Source of the DNA: Anaspis maculata
Taxonomy: Eukaryota > Arthropoda > Insecta > Coleoptera > Scraptiidae
NCBI GenBank assembly: GCA_949128115.1
Contig: OX421964.1
Span: 21,972,892 to 22,036,891 of the forward strand
Length of the DNA stretch: 64,000 nucleotides
Reading direction: 5' to 3'
Position 1 is the stretch's first letter; each line of letters opens with the position of its first letter. Position numbers and translations under genes: made by a program. Below the pieces are notes generated by a model. The model was not told where the DNA came from. It made no database searches and worked only from the letters and a program-made list of their open reading frames with translations. Below, one piece after another: positions 43,060-56,372 of this stretch.

Positions 43060-44965
43060 TCATTTGAACTAACTGGTTATTAGAGAGTGTCAGATTGTGC
43101 TGAACTCAGTCAACAATAAGAAGTTATTCAATTCACTTCAAGTTCCGTATCTAAAAAAACTACATCCTAATTGCGTCATAATGCCCTTGATAAATTAGTA
43201 GTTCCTTTCCAAATTGAACCCCCGTTTCCTATTTCCTCCTATTTTCAAGAAAGAGCGAGAGATCCTAGCCCGACTCAAGATTGAGTTATTGCATAGAAGC
43301 ACCTATTGGTGCAATTGGACCCCTCATTGTAGTGATAGAGTGATTACCCCCTATTATCCCGTTTGAAGAGTGCATGAGCTCAGCCTTCCTCCCATCACAA
43401 TGTGAGATACCTTAGGTACGCTTAAGCAGTTTTTCTTGGATATTTTCTGAACAGATTTTTTCTGGAGCATATCCTTTAAGGTGATCTTCAAAAACATATC
43501 AACAACTCATTCACTGTAGCCATTTTATTCAATTTTAATTTTTTTTTCAAGAATCATCAAGCTTGTGCGTTTTTAGAGGGAAATTAACGGCTACTAGTGC
43601 CTAGGATGTAGGTAGATATTTGTGTTGAGCATCTCTTTCAACATATCTTTCCAACCTCCTCTGAGATATATCAAAGATTTATAAGCTTTACTCATTTCAG
43701 TTTATTTTAATTCTCTTTTCACAAAATTGCTAAGTGAAGAATGGACATTGAATTTTGTTCATTTGTTTGGCACCTTGATAATGTAAGTCTTGTTTAACCT
43801 GAAAATTACAAAAAAAAATACGCCTATACGCCTAAAAAATAGTCTATATATAAAAATAGATAGTTCTCTCATTTATTCCCGACTTTTGGTTTCGTGAAAT
43901 TTTCAGATCGATTCACTTCAAGCTTGTGCTTTCAATTGGATCACATATTTTTCAATCTGCTATGTACTGAGGTATGTATCAGATCAAATATGAACCTCGG
44001 TCTGAGCCTTCAACCTGATAAATTATACAGCATCTTGATGTTTTCGTAGAAATACCCAAGTGCGTTGTAAGTTTCAAATTCTGTTTGTTTTAAGCGGATC
44101 TTATTGAGACCTTGACTTCAGCTCGGAGTGATTTTTGACACTCTTTGAAAGAGTTGGATTCCACACAACCAGTTTCACATAAAGAAATATTCGCGAGCTT
44201 GCGCTGCCTTTTTCGCGAGCGCTGTTCAACAGCCGATGAAATTCTCCATTCTCTTGTTTCTTTTTCTGGTTTTGGCACCAAAAACTTGCCCTCTGCCACA
44301 AAAATCCTATTTTCCTGTAGGTAACCACTTATGTTGAGGGGTTAGGGATAATTTCACCTGGTGGCTTGGGGGCAACCTGTGAACAATTATTTCTCAACGG
44401 CTCACATCGAGATATCACACCGACTTTTTTAGTCCCAATTTGTTTCAAGCTGCCGTCAGTAATTTGATCACCATCTGGCACTGTATTTGAAAAGAAACTT
44501 TTATAGATTTGTAAAAACATTCAGCCGGCATTGGAATACAAAAACCATCAATAGTTTATTACCAAAACGATAGGATTTTGAACCATTTAAATTATTAGAT
44601 AATTACATCAAAAAGAAAATTGCCTTTGCGTTGCTTCCCGCTGGTTAATGGTACACATCAATCATAATTCTGGCAGGACTTGTTGACTAATTTTGAGGAC
44701 AAGTAATTTGCTCTTCCTCCACACATCTATCGTTTACAACGCCACACACTCAAGTCCCTTCTTCCAGCCCGTTCCTATCTCGCGAGCGTCATTTTTTCCA
44801 CCCTTCAGGCGAAACTTCCCTTGATCTACAACTCCGATGCGCAAGAACTTCTTTGTGTTCCTCAGCATCCACGCACAACCTCTATATTTCAACATCTTTG
44901 ACAATTCAACGTTAGTTTATCTGGAGAATAATTCTCTTTCAGATTTAGGCTAGATACCACACTTG
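43060..44965 (+). repeat. Diverged segment, copy B (partner 36.64-39.06 kb)
   Basis: Colinear with copy A, clearest at 44335-44960. It lacks the Transib-like insertion: here 'ctcaagtcccttcttcc' runs straight into 'agcccgttcc'. ORFs of 60-75 codons at 44.1-44.5 kb are not matched by ORFs in copy A and are unlikely to be genes. Confidence 0.58.
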
Positions 44966-45439
44966 GTAAAAAAAATGGAAGAGCAAAGGGTAGACAAACT
45001 TTGCAAAATCAGTCAAAACCTCTGTTGAGTCATTTTCTAATTTGGGTAACCTACGAGCAAGAGCAATCTTGACAGTTATTATTCCATCTCTGATTAACTT
45101 CAACCTGAGAGGTGAATGCCACAGATACCATTGTTCCAGCAATCGCTGGTGTGGTATTTTCAACCATGAGTTCACCTCGAGTTTGTTTCTTTTAAGCGCG
45201 TTTCACATATCGTCGCATATCGTGAAACAAAAAGTGCCGAAAAAATCTGCCTTTCGAAGCAACCATACAGGGAGTTTATTCTTTATCTTTTAAGTTTTCT
45301 CCTCCTTCTCAGATTCTCCAGATTGGATTTTTTTCGACTCAGCTGTCCTTCTTCTTTCTAGACCTATCAGATCAAAATGTGATTTTTGACTCATATCAGG
45401 TTACTTAGTTTTTAGAAAATACGTGATAGATATCCAGAT

Positions 45440-45760
45440 GTTTTCTGGATAAGTCATCCAAGACACTGACAAAGGCCTAAAAAAGGAGGACACGTTTGCT
45501 CAAAAATAATTTCTTATAGTTTGAACAACGGGAGGAGACTTGAGTCAAAAATCAGCTCTTTTTATGTGGTGAGTCTGAAAAAAAAAGAGAAGCTAAGCCA
45601 AGAATCAACCCTTCACCTGATGGGTCTAGAAACAGGGAAGGATCCAAGACAAAAATTATTTTCTCATCTGGTGGCTTGATCTAAAAAGGAGGAGAAAAAC
45701 TGAGTCAAAACTCAACTCTTTTATCTGGGTGAATTTGGATAGAAGGAAGCTCAAAAAGCA
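45440..45760. repeat. Degenerate tandem repeat, about 50-60 bp unit
   Basis: At least four units share the pattern GAGTCAAAAnTCAnCTCTTTTATnTGGTGnnTCT followed by an A/G-rich tract (for example at about 45538, 45597, 45645 and 45698). Units are 50-60 bp and well diverged. Confidence 0.7.
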
Positions 45761-48730
45761 ACTCCTCAACCAAAAATTAAAAACCTTCAAAATAATTATA
45801 TTTTTGGGCGCTATTCTATCCAACGTTGTCGTGTCAGGCGTTTTTTTTATGATACTTTTTTTTCCACGGCCGTTTTTTGTCCCGCGCTATTTTGGTTATG
45901 TTTTTCCTAACGAGCTAAAATGACAGCGCTTTTTTGCCCCGCGCTATAATGGACGCGCTTTTTCGGATGCGCTGAAAAAGACATAGAGCTATAAACCTCA
46001 AGGTAAAACTAACCTGAAATGAGAATTTGGGCCACAAAATTGATCATTCACATCTTACTCATCGCTATTTGTTCACACGATATCCCACTGAGATGTGTGA
46101 CTGTAGGCTACAATACAAATCAAATCGTCTCCGCCCCCACAATCGATCATTTAGACCATTGCGGTGTGAAACCGAAAAAAAAATCGTGGTGATATTTGAT
46201 TTGGCAAAGCTTCTTCCAGGTTTATATATCGGTAAGCCAGGATGTTCTCCTCAAAACTCTGAAGGTGATAACACGGCATAATCGCGATCCAAGATGCTCT
46301 GGCATAAATAGAGCGTGAGCTTTTATGAGGCTTTATCTGTGACAACGGCGAGATGGAACAGAGGAGGAGGAGGAGAACAACAACACAGGAAGTGATGAAA
46401 ATCGATTTTGTATAGGTTGAGGCACTTCTGAGCCTACATATTGACATTCCCCAGAAGCCAAACAAGCGTTTTTTGCGCCTCGAATGTTGAAGGGGCGGGT
46501 CAGGGTGCCAGCAAAGAAAACAACCCCGGGAAATGCGAGCATAGCATCGGTTAATATAGTATGCTCCAGAGATATTCTGCTCTGCCCTTATATTTTAATA
46601 ATTTTCGAATCCGCATCAACCGGATTCCGGAATAATTCATGTTCGGTAGCTAGTTTCCGAGCTCGGCCTCTAAGCAAAAGGAGCGCTCAGTTATCATGGA
46701 ATACAGAGAGTTATAAACACACCAAATTTGAATTTGATACAAACCTAGAACTTCAACGAAAAACCAAACGCCGATTGCGGCAATTTCTAAACCACCTATT
46801 GGAGTTAAACTGACAGAAAGTGACTCTCAAACCTTCAAAACTGTTTCAATTTGCGATGAGTTTTTCGAAACCAAACAAACTTGATGGCTACTTTCGAGGT
46901 GAATAACATTTTATTGCTAGCCGACTCTTCTAGTTATAACGAAGATTATTGCATGGAAAAATACTGTGAAACCGATTGGCTCTTTAGCCTAGGAAGAATT
47001 GAATTTGAAAACATCGTGAGCTTTGGTATTACACCTGAAAAGGGAGACCGTCGTCAAGAAAACGTGAAAAAGTGTAGAAAATGACGACAGATGTCTGGGG
47101 ACGGAACACAAGAAAAACTGAGACTTTACTGCTCCAGATCATAAAAAAGAGAAAGTACAAGTCTATTCCGATGTTGGAGACTTCCAGAGTACAGCTGCCG
47201 TGCCTTCAGAACGCTCGAAGATAAGTTATTCAGTCGCTTTGTTTCCTGTCAGTTGGACATCAATAATTTTAACAATTCATGGGATATTCAGAGGGGAGTA
47301 AACGGAATACACGTAGCGTGTAGGTCACTGTTGTTGGGGGTTTGCGAGAGACGAAAGAGTAGAACGATGTCGTCACAAGATTTCCAGATGACCTGCGGCC
47401 AAGCTACCACGAGAGCCAGGGTCTGGCGAGAAAACACAGAGATGACCTGTAGAACAGGTGACGTGGTTTTGAGAGCTCCAAGGTATACTGTCATACTTGA
47501 TGGACATGGTTGTGGTATTCTTCTCGGTCTGAGTTGAATTGCTGCAATGATTTCTTTATACTTTTGTTTACTATGATAACACTGATCGACTGTCTTCTAT
47601 ATTCATGCCTGAGTCCTGTGGGACAAAGATATCTGGCACAACGGATATTTTTACTTGCTGTCGTGTATTGTAGGAGGAGGGTATCTCGTGAGAGAAGATA
47701 TCTTTCCTTACTTTGTTATCTGATAAAATAATATACGTCTTCAACTGTTAAGACCTGGTTTTTGATATTGTTGATTCACATTGAGTCATGTTGAAGTATT
47801 TATTATGATAAATGATTGTTGATGATTTCATTGACCATGTTTATTGTGTTTATTCTTGATATTTTATTGTCATGTTTTATGGTATGGTACAATTAAAAGA
47901 CATCCGGATATGCAACACTGTACTCTTTTCTTCTTTCGGCAGCAGGGACCTGTGCAGAAGAACCTGTGCTTGGCCAGGCTCGTCTCTATTCCCTCTACAG
48001 ATCCTTCGTCAATTTAGGTCACCGCAGAACTTTTTAATAAACTTTTGTCCCCCTCTTCTTTTCCTTTGCGCCAAGTGATGTACCAACGATACTCACACTT
48101 TGGTCTGCCGTTCTGTTTCCGCCTCGGTTTCCGCTATACAGGTTCCTCAACAATCTAGGTTCCAGGAACTGATATGATCTGTTCTAGCAAGAGCGACACT
48201 CTCTCTCGTCTTTCTCTTGTTCTCTCTGCATCAGTGGCTTGCACACTACATTTCATACAGTGGGAGGGTGGGGTAATTGAATTGATATTGCATTCTTGAA
48301 CATGAGTCGATATATTTGTCTTTGGAATAAAGTTGTTCTTTGTTGATTTGAAGTCTCTGTGTTTCATTTCCAAGCCTTCACTTACCTGTACTACCTTGGG
48401 TAACTACAACACAACTAAAGTCTTACCAAACACCACTAGACGAACACGACTACGGCCAACCTTATTCTTCAACTTAAAGGAGATTCTTCTTTTTCTTTGG
48501 GGAATATTTATATTCATAAGAGCGGTGGGTTGGGAGATTACAACTGATAGCACAAAAATTTTTGATGCAACTTATAAGATTTTTATGAGCTTTTTTAAAA
48601 ACTCTGTTATGGTTACTATTGTTGGTGTGTTTGGTACTGGTGATTTAGTGTGACTTACTAAGAGGAGAGTTCGCCACAGAAACCATCGGTCAAAAGTTCT
48701 TTCTTACTACTGGCGTCGTGGCCTGGAGAT
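45761..48730. other. No recognised gene; possible LTR-like stretch at 47.87-48.44 kb
   Basis: ORFs of up to 109 codons have no motif. At 45830-45970 'cgcgctat' and 'gcgctttttt' recur. The stretch 47870-48440 has a pyrimidine-rich tract, an 'aataaag' at about 48325 and a T-rich end just upstream of the gypsy fragment, so it could be that element's left LTR. No second copy in the window confirms it. Confidence 0.35.
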
Positions 48731-48754
48731 TCTTGACCATATTTATAGATTTCC

Positions 48755-49727
48755 ATTTTCAGAGTACGACTGGTGGGTCTGGTGGACACTGGAGCTTCTG
48801 TAAAGGCTGGTGTAGAACCTGTTAAGCAGCGATACTACTCAATATCTCCGGCTCTCCAGAAGCACGTCAACGACAAATTGGACCGTATGCTGGATTTAGG
48901 GGTAGTGGAACCGTCGACATCACCATGGGCGTCTCCAATAGCGATGATGAAGAAGCCGAACGGTACGTACCGATTTTGCGTCGACTACCGCAGGGTCAAC
49001 GCCGTCACCGAAAGAGCCGCATATTATCTTCTACCCTACATCTCCAGCATATCAGATCGACTTGGAAATGCGAAACTCTTGTCCTCCTTGGACATATGGA
49101 GTGCTTACTGGCAGGTGGAAGTGGACGAAAGTTCCCGACTCATCACCGCGTTCCATCACGAGGACTGTTCCAGTTTCGGCGGCTTCTCTTTGGCTGCATG
49201 GGGCACCGGCAACCTGGCAACGGTTGATTGACCGAGCCCTGGGCGCTGACTTGGAGATTTTTGTCTTGGCCTACCTCGACGACATCGTCATCGTCACAGC
49301 TGACTTCGACAAGCATGTCGGGATCTTGACGGAGGTATTCAATGGGTTGTCTAGGGCCGGATGGGTCATGAGTCAAGAGAAGTGCCATTTCTGCCGCCCG
49401 GAACTGAAATATTTGGGTTATGTCGTCGATCGCTGCGCCCTACACGTTCATCTGGAAAAGGTACAAGCAATCGTTGACATTCCAATTCCGAAGAAGGTGG
49501 AGGAGGTTTGGCGAACCCTTGGGATGGCGAGATGGTACCGGCGTTTCGTTTCCAAGTTTTCGACCGTCGTGGCACCACTGACGAGACTTCTCCGACAGGG
49601 CGTATCCTTCGACTGGGACACCAACTGCGACCGAGCTTTCACGACTCTGAAGCAATGCCTCATCACGGCACCTGTGACGACCTGTCCGGATTTCTCCAAG
49701 CCGTTTGTTACGGTTCCAAAAATCTAA
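48755..49727 (+). pseudogene. Ty3/gypsy protease-RT fragment, deleted and frameshifted
   Basis: The frame opens with the protease box LVDTGAS (about 48776) and passes directly into VEPVKQRYYSISPALQKHVN, the start of RT, so the rest of the protease and the linker have been deleted. RT continues with LGVVEPSTSPWASPIAMMKK, YRFCVDYRRVNAVT, LLSSLDIWSAYWQVEVDESS, then over two frame changes (about 49.15-49.21 kb) through SRGLFQFRRLLFG to APATWQRLIDRALGADLEIF and LAYLDDIVIV (catalytic YLDD, 49272-49283). Next are SQEKCHFCRPELKYLGYVVD and LGMARWYRRFVSKFSTVVAP. It ends KPFVTVPKI, where unrelated DNA begins. The RT core is otherwise well preserved. Confidence 0.93.
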
Positions 49728-50725
49728 TTGGCGATACAGAATAATAAAACCAGGAGAAAAAAAGAGAGAAAAAAAAAAAGAAGAGATGTTTGTTATTTCT
49801 CCGGGTTCCGGCGGATTCTGAAAAAGGAAGATCCAACAACAATCGGCCGAGTGGCGATTCAGTGTTCCTCTGCTGTTCCTGTTGATGGCAAGCAGTACTA
49901 CCAGTCATGTAATGCGCCTCAAGAACCAAAATTAACGAAAGCGGTGCTGAACGCCACTCCTAGAACGCCGCGCCGCCATTAGTTGACAGCAACTGTCAGT
50001 AGTCGCCAACTTGTTAAAGTGACCATCTCAGTCCTATTTCACTCGTCTGTCCAGATGCCAGAGCGTATGGTGAGCTTCTGGAATGTTCAAAGGTACCAAA
50101 TCCATTTACTACCTTACCGTCCAATTGGCGTCTTCACCAACGTTGTCAGTTGGTCCAGATTATCAAGATCCTGCTAATCGTTGCGGTTGTCCTGAAGCTC
50201 ATGCGTTCAAGACTCGTTGATTGGCAAACCAAGTGTCGCCTCTTATCTTCTATTTTACTGTTTTAGAATAAGTTACCTATTTGATATTTAACGAGTTGTT
50301 GTTGTTGTTATATGTATTATTGTCTCTGCGTGAAGTAAGAGACGTTATTAGGGGGTAGCTATACCGGTTTACTACACCAATTTCTTTGGAGTATAACGGC
50401 AGTATGTTGTTTTTCGTGTAGGTACTCTGATTCAGTGTCGTCGATGGAGCTCCGTTGGGCCCTTCGAGTTCTCGCAGCGTCATCGAAAAGGTTGGTACCC
50501 CACGTTATAGTTGGTGAGCCAAATCTCGCAGTATTGCTCACCCTTTCCATTGACGTCCTCTGCGCAACGCCTCTTTATTTTTGGTAACATGCCATGTCAA
50601 GTTGAACTGGGAATATTCTTGAACATTTTCTTCCCGATCATAAACCTGATTTTTGAAGTTTACTCTTTTTTTTCATTCTCCCAATCCCAACTCTCTCCAC
50701 CTCGGAGTCAATTACTTTCAATCAC
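49728..50725. other. Unrelated DNA separating the two gypsy fragments
   Basis: About 1 kb between gypsy RT and gypsy RNase H, beginning with a purine-rich A/G run (49745-49790). It includes a GTT microsatellite (about 50295) and a 63-codon minus ORF (50359-50550) with SPTITWGTNLFDDAARTRRA, which I do not recognise and which may come from another mobile element. No termini or target duplication are evident. Confidence 0.5.
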
Positions 50726-51030
50726 GATTTCAACCCGTGATACGTTCACCTTACAGACCGATGCCAGCGACTATGGATTGGGGGCGATTTTGACACAAGA
50801 CGCTGACGATAGCGAACACGTCATATCAAACATCTCTTGATCACTCACAAGGCCAGAGCGGAACTATAGTTCAACCGAAAAAGAATATCTAGCGGTGGTC
50901 TGGGCGATTGAAAAGTTCAGGCCATACATAGAGGGAACACATTTCTCAGTTATAACGGACCATATTGCCCTGAAATCGTTGAACTCACTACGGACGCCAG
51001 ATGGAGCGTACCTATACAGACCTCGAGAAT
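50726..51030 (+). pseudogene. Ty3/gypsy RNase H fragment
   Basis: Reads STRDTFTLQTDASDYGLGAI, then LTQDADDSEHVISNIS, a stop, then [40 protein letters not shown] and [14 protein letters not shown], the gypsy RNase H. It may continue the 48.75-49.73 kb element or be a separate copy, because both pieces include the start of the KPF..QTDAS region. It ends abruptly; no integrase follows. Confidence 0.88.
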
Positions 51031-52250
51031 TGTTCATATATTTGTCTACCCGTATATTATACCTCTACCTTCGCTCGCGCGCGCGAGATATGAAATATTA
51101 TTTCGGCAACACAACATTTCTTATTGTCCCGCGAGGGACCAAGATTAAAATGCTCCAGTACGGGACAAGTCCTTTGTTGAGCACTCGAGAGGCGAGCAAT
51201 CAAACGTATTTTTTATCGTTGAGCGGCGTTCAAGGTTCTGACTGAGACCGCGTCGAGTTATTCGCTATAAACTAAAAGAATGCCGCATCGCTGCTCATTT
51301 ACCAAACAAATCCCCCCATAGTGTTATACCTGTGAATGCGGCAATATTTCTGGCCGCATATACAAAAGGAAATGCAACGAAGAAAAATTGGGTTAATTTA
51401 GCGTGTTTGCGAACAAAACTTTGCGAGCGGGAATAGTGCCGACACACCATCAGCTCGGCGGAGGTGTATAACGAACCGACAAACAACTCCCAGAGAGCAA
51501 TGAATGGACGCGTCACACTTGAATAAAAAGCCCTGGTGTGCCGGTCCCTCCATCACGCGTGCGGAGGCCCATCCTTCGCAGAGTTCCGCACAGTTTTCCT
51601 CCAACGCTCTCCATCATGCGCACCTCCATCTCTCCATTATTGTAGTCCGACACCCTCATCAGGCCATTGTTTTTGAAGCAATTGTCCCTGGTTGATCCGA
51701 TTACGTATAACGTCGAGCGCACTCTCTGGGTGGCAGCCAGTGAGATGACGGGGGGTTTTCTGGTTTTGTATTTCTCTGATGGGTTTTGCTCTTGGTCGAG
51801 GACGAGGACAAAACTTTTTTCTCTAGATTCATTTTTTTCATGCAACCAAAAATTGTTTTACGTGGTAGAAAAATCGATAGATGTACTAGATGAACTTGCC
51901 AGCTGGTTGAGGTTGTTGGCAATATCTTGAATGCTTGCAATCAAGTGAATGAGGTTGAGAATGAAGTACTGTGTTGACTCAGTTGATAAAACAGACACCC
52001 TCCTAGACTCCTAGAGGTTCGTAGATCAAATCCAAAAGGTCAAAAACCAAAATATTATCAAAGTTGCAAATTATTGAAGTGCAATTGAGCGGCCAACTCC
52101 ACACCGCGAAGAAAACGAATTTGGATACAATCATTGGGTATGTCGAGAAACAAAATGTGAAAATTCCAAAAGATCGAAAAGCTAAACATGAAAGCTACAG
52201 CCAAACAAAAAAACAAGATGTCGGACTATCAATATTGCGAAAGTGATACA
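51031..52250. other. No recognised gene
   Basis: ORFs of up to 116 codons run on from the RNase H fragment or overlap on both strands and show no motif. A 60-codon lysine-rich ORF (52064-52246) is unrecognised. Confidence 0.35.
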
Positions 52251-52254
52251 AAGA

Positions 52255-53150
52255 AGCCCCTTGTGTCTTTTTGTATTGCCTAGATCCTTACTGGGTCTAC
52301 CTGTGCCTCCATGTGTCTTATAGAGCTGAGCGCCTTGCATGATGAGGCTCCTTATACCTTTTAGTTGTATTCAGAGCTATTAACTATCTTATCAAGTCTC
52401 TTTCTGTACGGCGCCCTGCTGACTCTAACTGAGCCTCCACAAGTCACTTGGAGCCCTTGGATCTTCTCGTTGGACCTTCTTGGTTATTAGGAGCCCTGAT
52501 TAGCTTCCGGTTACTCTCTGTCCTCTAACGTATCCTCTTATGTCTTTCTGAGTTCGCCAAAGCCCAATTGGGCTATTTTGAGCCTTCATGTGTTTTTTTT
52601 TTAACCCTGCTGGCCACCTTGTATCTTTTCATGGTTTTTGAATTTTTGATAGGCGTTATTGTACCTTTTTGAGCTTGATGGAGCTCTACTGATCCATTTG
52701 TGTCTTTCTAATTATCCGTTGTTTAGAGATCCAATGGCTTTCTTCTGTTCATCAATGTCGTTTGGAGCTCTGCTGAGCCCCACTGTGTCCTCTCACGTTG
52801 CTCGATTTGTAAAAGCTTTTCTAGACCTTTTCGTGTTTCTATGTCGACTGGAGCCCTACATAATAAGCTACCTTGTGTCTTCGACTTTTGGGACTTCTAC
52901 ACAGCTCCCTTGTGTCTAACCGAGTTGATCCAAACCATAATGGGTTCTATTGCGTCTTCGTGTGTTGTTTGGAGCCCTGCTGGGCCCCTTGTGTCTCTTC
53001 ATGTCGTTCGGAGCCCTGCTAAACTCCCGTGTTTTTTTTTACTTTTGAAACTCTAGTCAGCCCCTTGTGTCTTCTTGAGTTGGTCGAAGCCCAATTGGGT
53101 TTTCATGTTGCTCAAACTTCTGGATGGGTGAACAACCTATTGTTGATCAA
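52255..53150. repeat. Degenerate tandem repeat, 40-47 bp unit, about 20 copies
   Basis: Diverged units follow the pattern GGAGCCCTGnTGAGCCCCTTGTGTCTTnnTGTGTnG. Good examples are at about 52840-52990 ('ggagccctgctgggcccctt', 'gtgtcttcgtgtgttgtttg'). The same family is at 57.36-58.30 kb and a small block at 24.0-24.6 kb. Long ORFs here (for example 86 codons at 52659-52919) follow the repeat and are not genes. Confidence 0.8.
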
Positions 53151-54045
53151 AGCCTACAAAAGTGCTCGGCGGAAAATCGACGCGAAAAGGCTTCGAAACT
53201 TTTGTTTTTTCCTGTAAATAAATATCAGACCGTTTAACTAACTAAACGACCCCGAACAATTCAATATACGATTGTCTTAGAACGTTGCCGCATCAATTAT
53301 TGTCCAAGTACTTTTACAACCAGCTTGTTCCATCGGGAAGAAAAAGTTACTCTTGCAAAATTTTGATCAGAGGCTTCGTTCCCGCGATATTTTAGGTTGA
53401 AACTTCCGAAAACATCTCAAAAACACCAATTTTCGAAGGCATAAAAAGCAAGATCCAAAATCACTAATGATTCCTTTATGTTAGTAAATAGGTTTTCCAG
53501 GTGTTTCAAGTTGATCAACCACCAAGTTTTCTAAGAAACGAGAAGTTTTCAAGAAACATTTTTTTCAGCCCTTGAAAGTGGATATTGTCAGATGGTTTTC
53601 AAAGTTTTAAACCCAAATATCTTGAAAACGAAGCTTCCAATCAAAATCTTGCAACAGTAACTTTTCTCTCTTCCAAACCAAACGAAAAATTGGAAAATAT
53701 GAACAATTTACAAAATTACTCCAGGAGGTACAAAATAGGGATAGAAAAGCGAGGGCACCTCCCATTATCCACGCCTCTGGGAAATGTTGATATAACGCAC
53801 TATTATTCTTACTTCAGTAAGCTTTAATTGAAATTTGAACAAAATCGATTGAGAAGTTCCAAAGTTACGACGAAAAATCGATTTTTGAAGTACACCTTTG
53901 AGCGCCTCTATTTCCGTTATTATTCGCTTCTGACATATTTTTTCTTTTGAAACTTCTCTTCTTCTGAAGTTTCCCATCATTTCCTGGAATTACGCGATTT
54001 AAATCTGAAACACCCTGTATAATAAGACTTCCCGCTGTGCTCAAA
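53151..54045. other. No recognised gene
   Basis: AT-rich DNA with small ORFs. 'acaccctgtataata' lies at about 54010, just outside the next palindrome. Confidence 0.35.
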
Positions 54046-54051
54046 ATGTAT

Positions 54052-56372
54052 GGACAGGGAGCTGGCGCCTCAAAACTCACGTCATAAGGTACATGATTTT
54101 AACCCTGTAGATCTAATGTGTGTTGATGAGGTTGTAAAAATTGCCTTGTCTTACATATCAGAACGGGGGCTTCTGGCTGGTATGAGCCTGTCAATTTTCG
54201 AAAAAATGGCCAAAAACTTACGTCATAAGGTACATGAATGGAACCAACTGGATTTTATGCGGGAACATCCCCTTAATAAAAATTTTTTTAGGAGGCTTTC
54301 GGTCCATAAGACAAGCTAGAACTTTTCAAAAAAGACCAAAATTCATCAATTTTTTCACAGGCGTTTTGTTGACTAATCCACCAAGTGTAATGTATATTTG
54401 TATTCAGGATGAAAAACGGAATCGATTTCCATGTTAAAATACTGGGTTTACGATTTGAGAAAGAAATTTCGATGTTGCACCCTGTGAGCGGTGTACCATC
54501 GGAGATTTTTGTGAACAGATGCGAAAATTGCGTGAAAAATCATGTGAGAATCATTTTTCATTCCTAAAATCATGCCAAAGGAGTCTCCAGGAGGAGGTAA
54601 ATTTTGGCCTTTTCTGAAAATCCACTTATCTTATTAGTGGGGTCGGTACACATTAAAACATGGTACTAAACGGCATTTAATTATACAGAAAATTCCTTTT
54701 GCATGAGTCTTCTACAAGGCCTAATGAACGATATTAGAAGGGGAAGCACAAAAGCTTCCCCTTAGGGGGCCGCAGGGGGCCCTGTCAAGTTGACGGTCCA
54801 AGAACTCCTACCAAACCATCTTTCAATTTCGTTGTATCACTCAAATGGGGATGATGTGACTCCATTGTGAATCTCGATGGCATTGGTCGCCGTGTCTCTT
54901 TCATCCTCCATGCTTGAAAAAATAATTTCTTCGCGAGGTCAGAGAAATCACTTTTTATATTTTTATACATACAAGAGGATGCGAAGTTGGCATGTTTTGT
55001 GTCTTAACCTGTTATTTGGCATTCCCAAAATCTTACTATGGAGTAAATTTTTCAAATTCTCAATTTTGGGTTGATTGGTAGGCTAAGAAGTAGGTATTTT
55101 TCAACATTCAGTTCAGACGTACTTTTTTCAGTGTCCAACTGGAGGTTATTGAAATCATCATCGGGGGTGGATACACTGAACTATTTTCTAAACATTATGT
55201 CGAGAAAATCAATTCTAAACCGCGCATAGACAGCACACAAATTATTTTTCTTTTGGTCGGTCGAATTGCGATGCCTACTACGCCCGTCAGGGAGAACGCT
55301 GAGCATCGCCAGCCTAAACTTGTATGAAAACAGCCTAAACAAATTCAAAACTGACTCACTGACTCAGAATTGAATGTCGAACAACATAATGAGTGTTTTA
55401 GGAAGTTCTGGATTCGTTTAGGCTGTTTTCATTCTGGTTTAGTCTGGCGATGCTCAGCGTTCTCCCTGACGGGCGTAGTAGGCATCGCAATTCCACCGAC
55501 CGAAAGAAAAATAATTTGTGTACTCTCCATGTAGTGTTTAGGATTGATTTCCTCGACATAATGTTTAGAAAATAGTTCAGTCTATCCACCCCTGCGATTA
55601 TTTCAGTTACATCCAGTTGGACATTGAAAAACGTACGTCTGAACTGGATGTTAGAAAATACCCAATTCTTAGCCTACCAATCAGCCCAAAATTGAAAATT
55701 TGAAAAATTTACACCATAGTAAGATTTTGGAAATGCCATATGACAGGTTAAGACACAAAACATGCCACCTTCGCGTCCCCTTGTACATAAAAAAGAATAA
55801 AAAGTAATTTCTCTGACCTCCCGAAGAAACTTTTTTTTTAAACATGAAGGATGGGATAGATATGGCGACCAATGCCATCGAGATTCACGATGGAGTCACA
55901 TTATCCCCATTTGAGTGATACAACGAAATTGAAAGATGTTTTGGTAGGAGTTCTTGGACCGTCAACTTGACAGGGCCCCCTGCGGCCCCCCTAAGGGGAA
56001 GTTTTTGTGCTTCCCCTTCTAATATCGCTCGTTAGGCCTTGTAGAACACTCAGGCAGAAGAAATTCTCTGTATCATTAAATGCCGTATGGAAATGGCTAC
56101 CAACCCCACTATATGGACCAAGAGCCATCAAAAATTTTGTCTTATGACCCGATTTTTGATTGAGGGGATGTTCTCACACAAAAGCCCGTTGGTTTCATTC
56201 ATGTACCTTATTACATAAATTTTTGACATTTTTTGAAAATTGACAAGCTTATACCAGCCTAAAGCCCCCTAAGACAAAGAAATTTTCAACAACCTTATCA
56301 ACGCACATTAGACCTACAGGGTTAGAATCATGTACCTTATGACGTAAGTTTTGAGGCACCAGCTCCCTGTCC
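54052..56372. repeat. Long palindrome, arms about 1 kb
   Basis: 54052-55345 pairs with 55405-56372. Shared landmarks are 'ggacagggagctgg' and 'acgtcataaggtacatga' at the outer ends, 'ggggaagcacaaaagcttcc' with 'ggggccgcagggggccctgt' in the middle, and 'tgctcagcgttctccctgac' and 'cgggcgtagtaggcatcgca' near the centre, with a loop of about 60 bp. The left arm has about 330 extra bases (54300-54640) that the right arm lacks. The arms contain a nested hairpin ('ggggaagc' with 'gcttcccc'). ORFs in the two arms mirror each other and are not genes. Confidence 0.92.
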
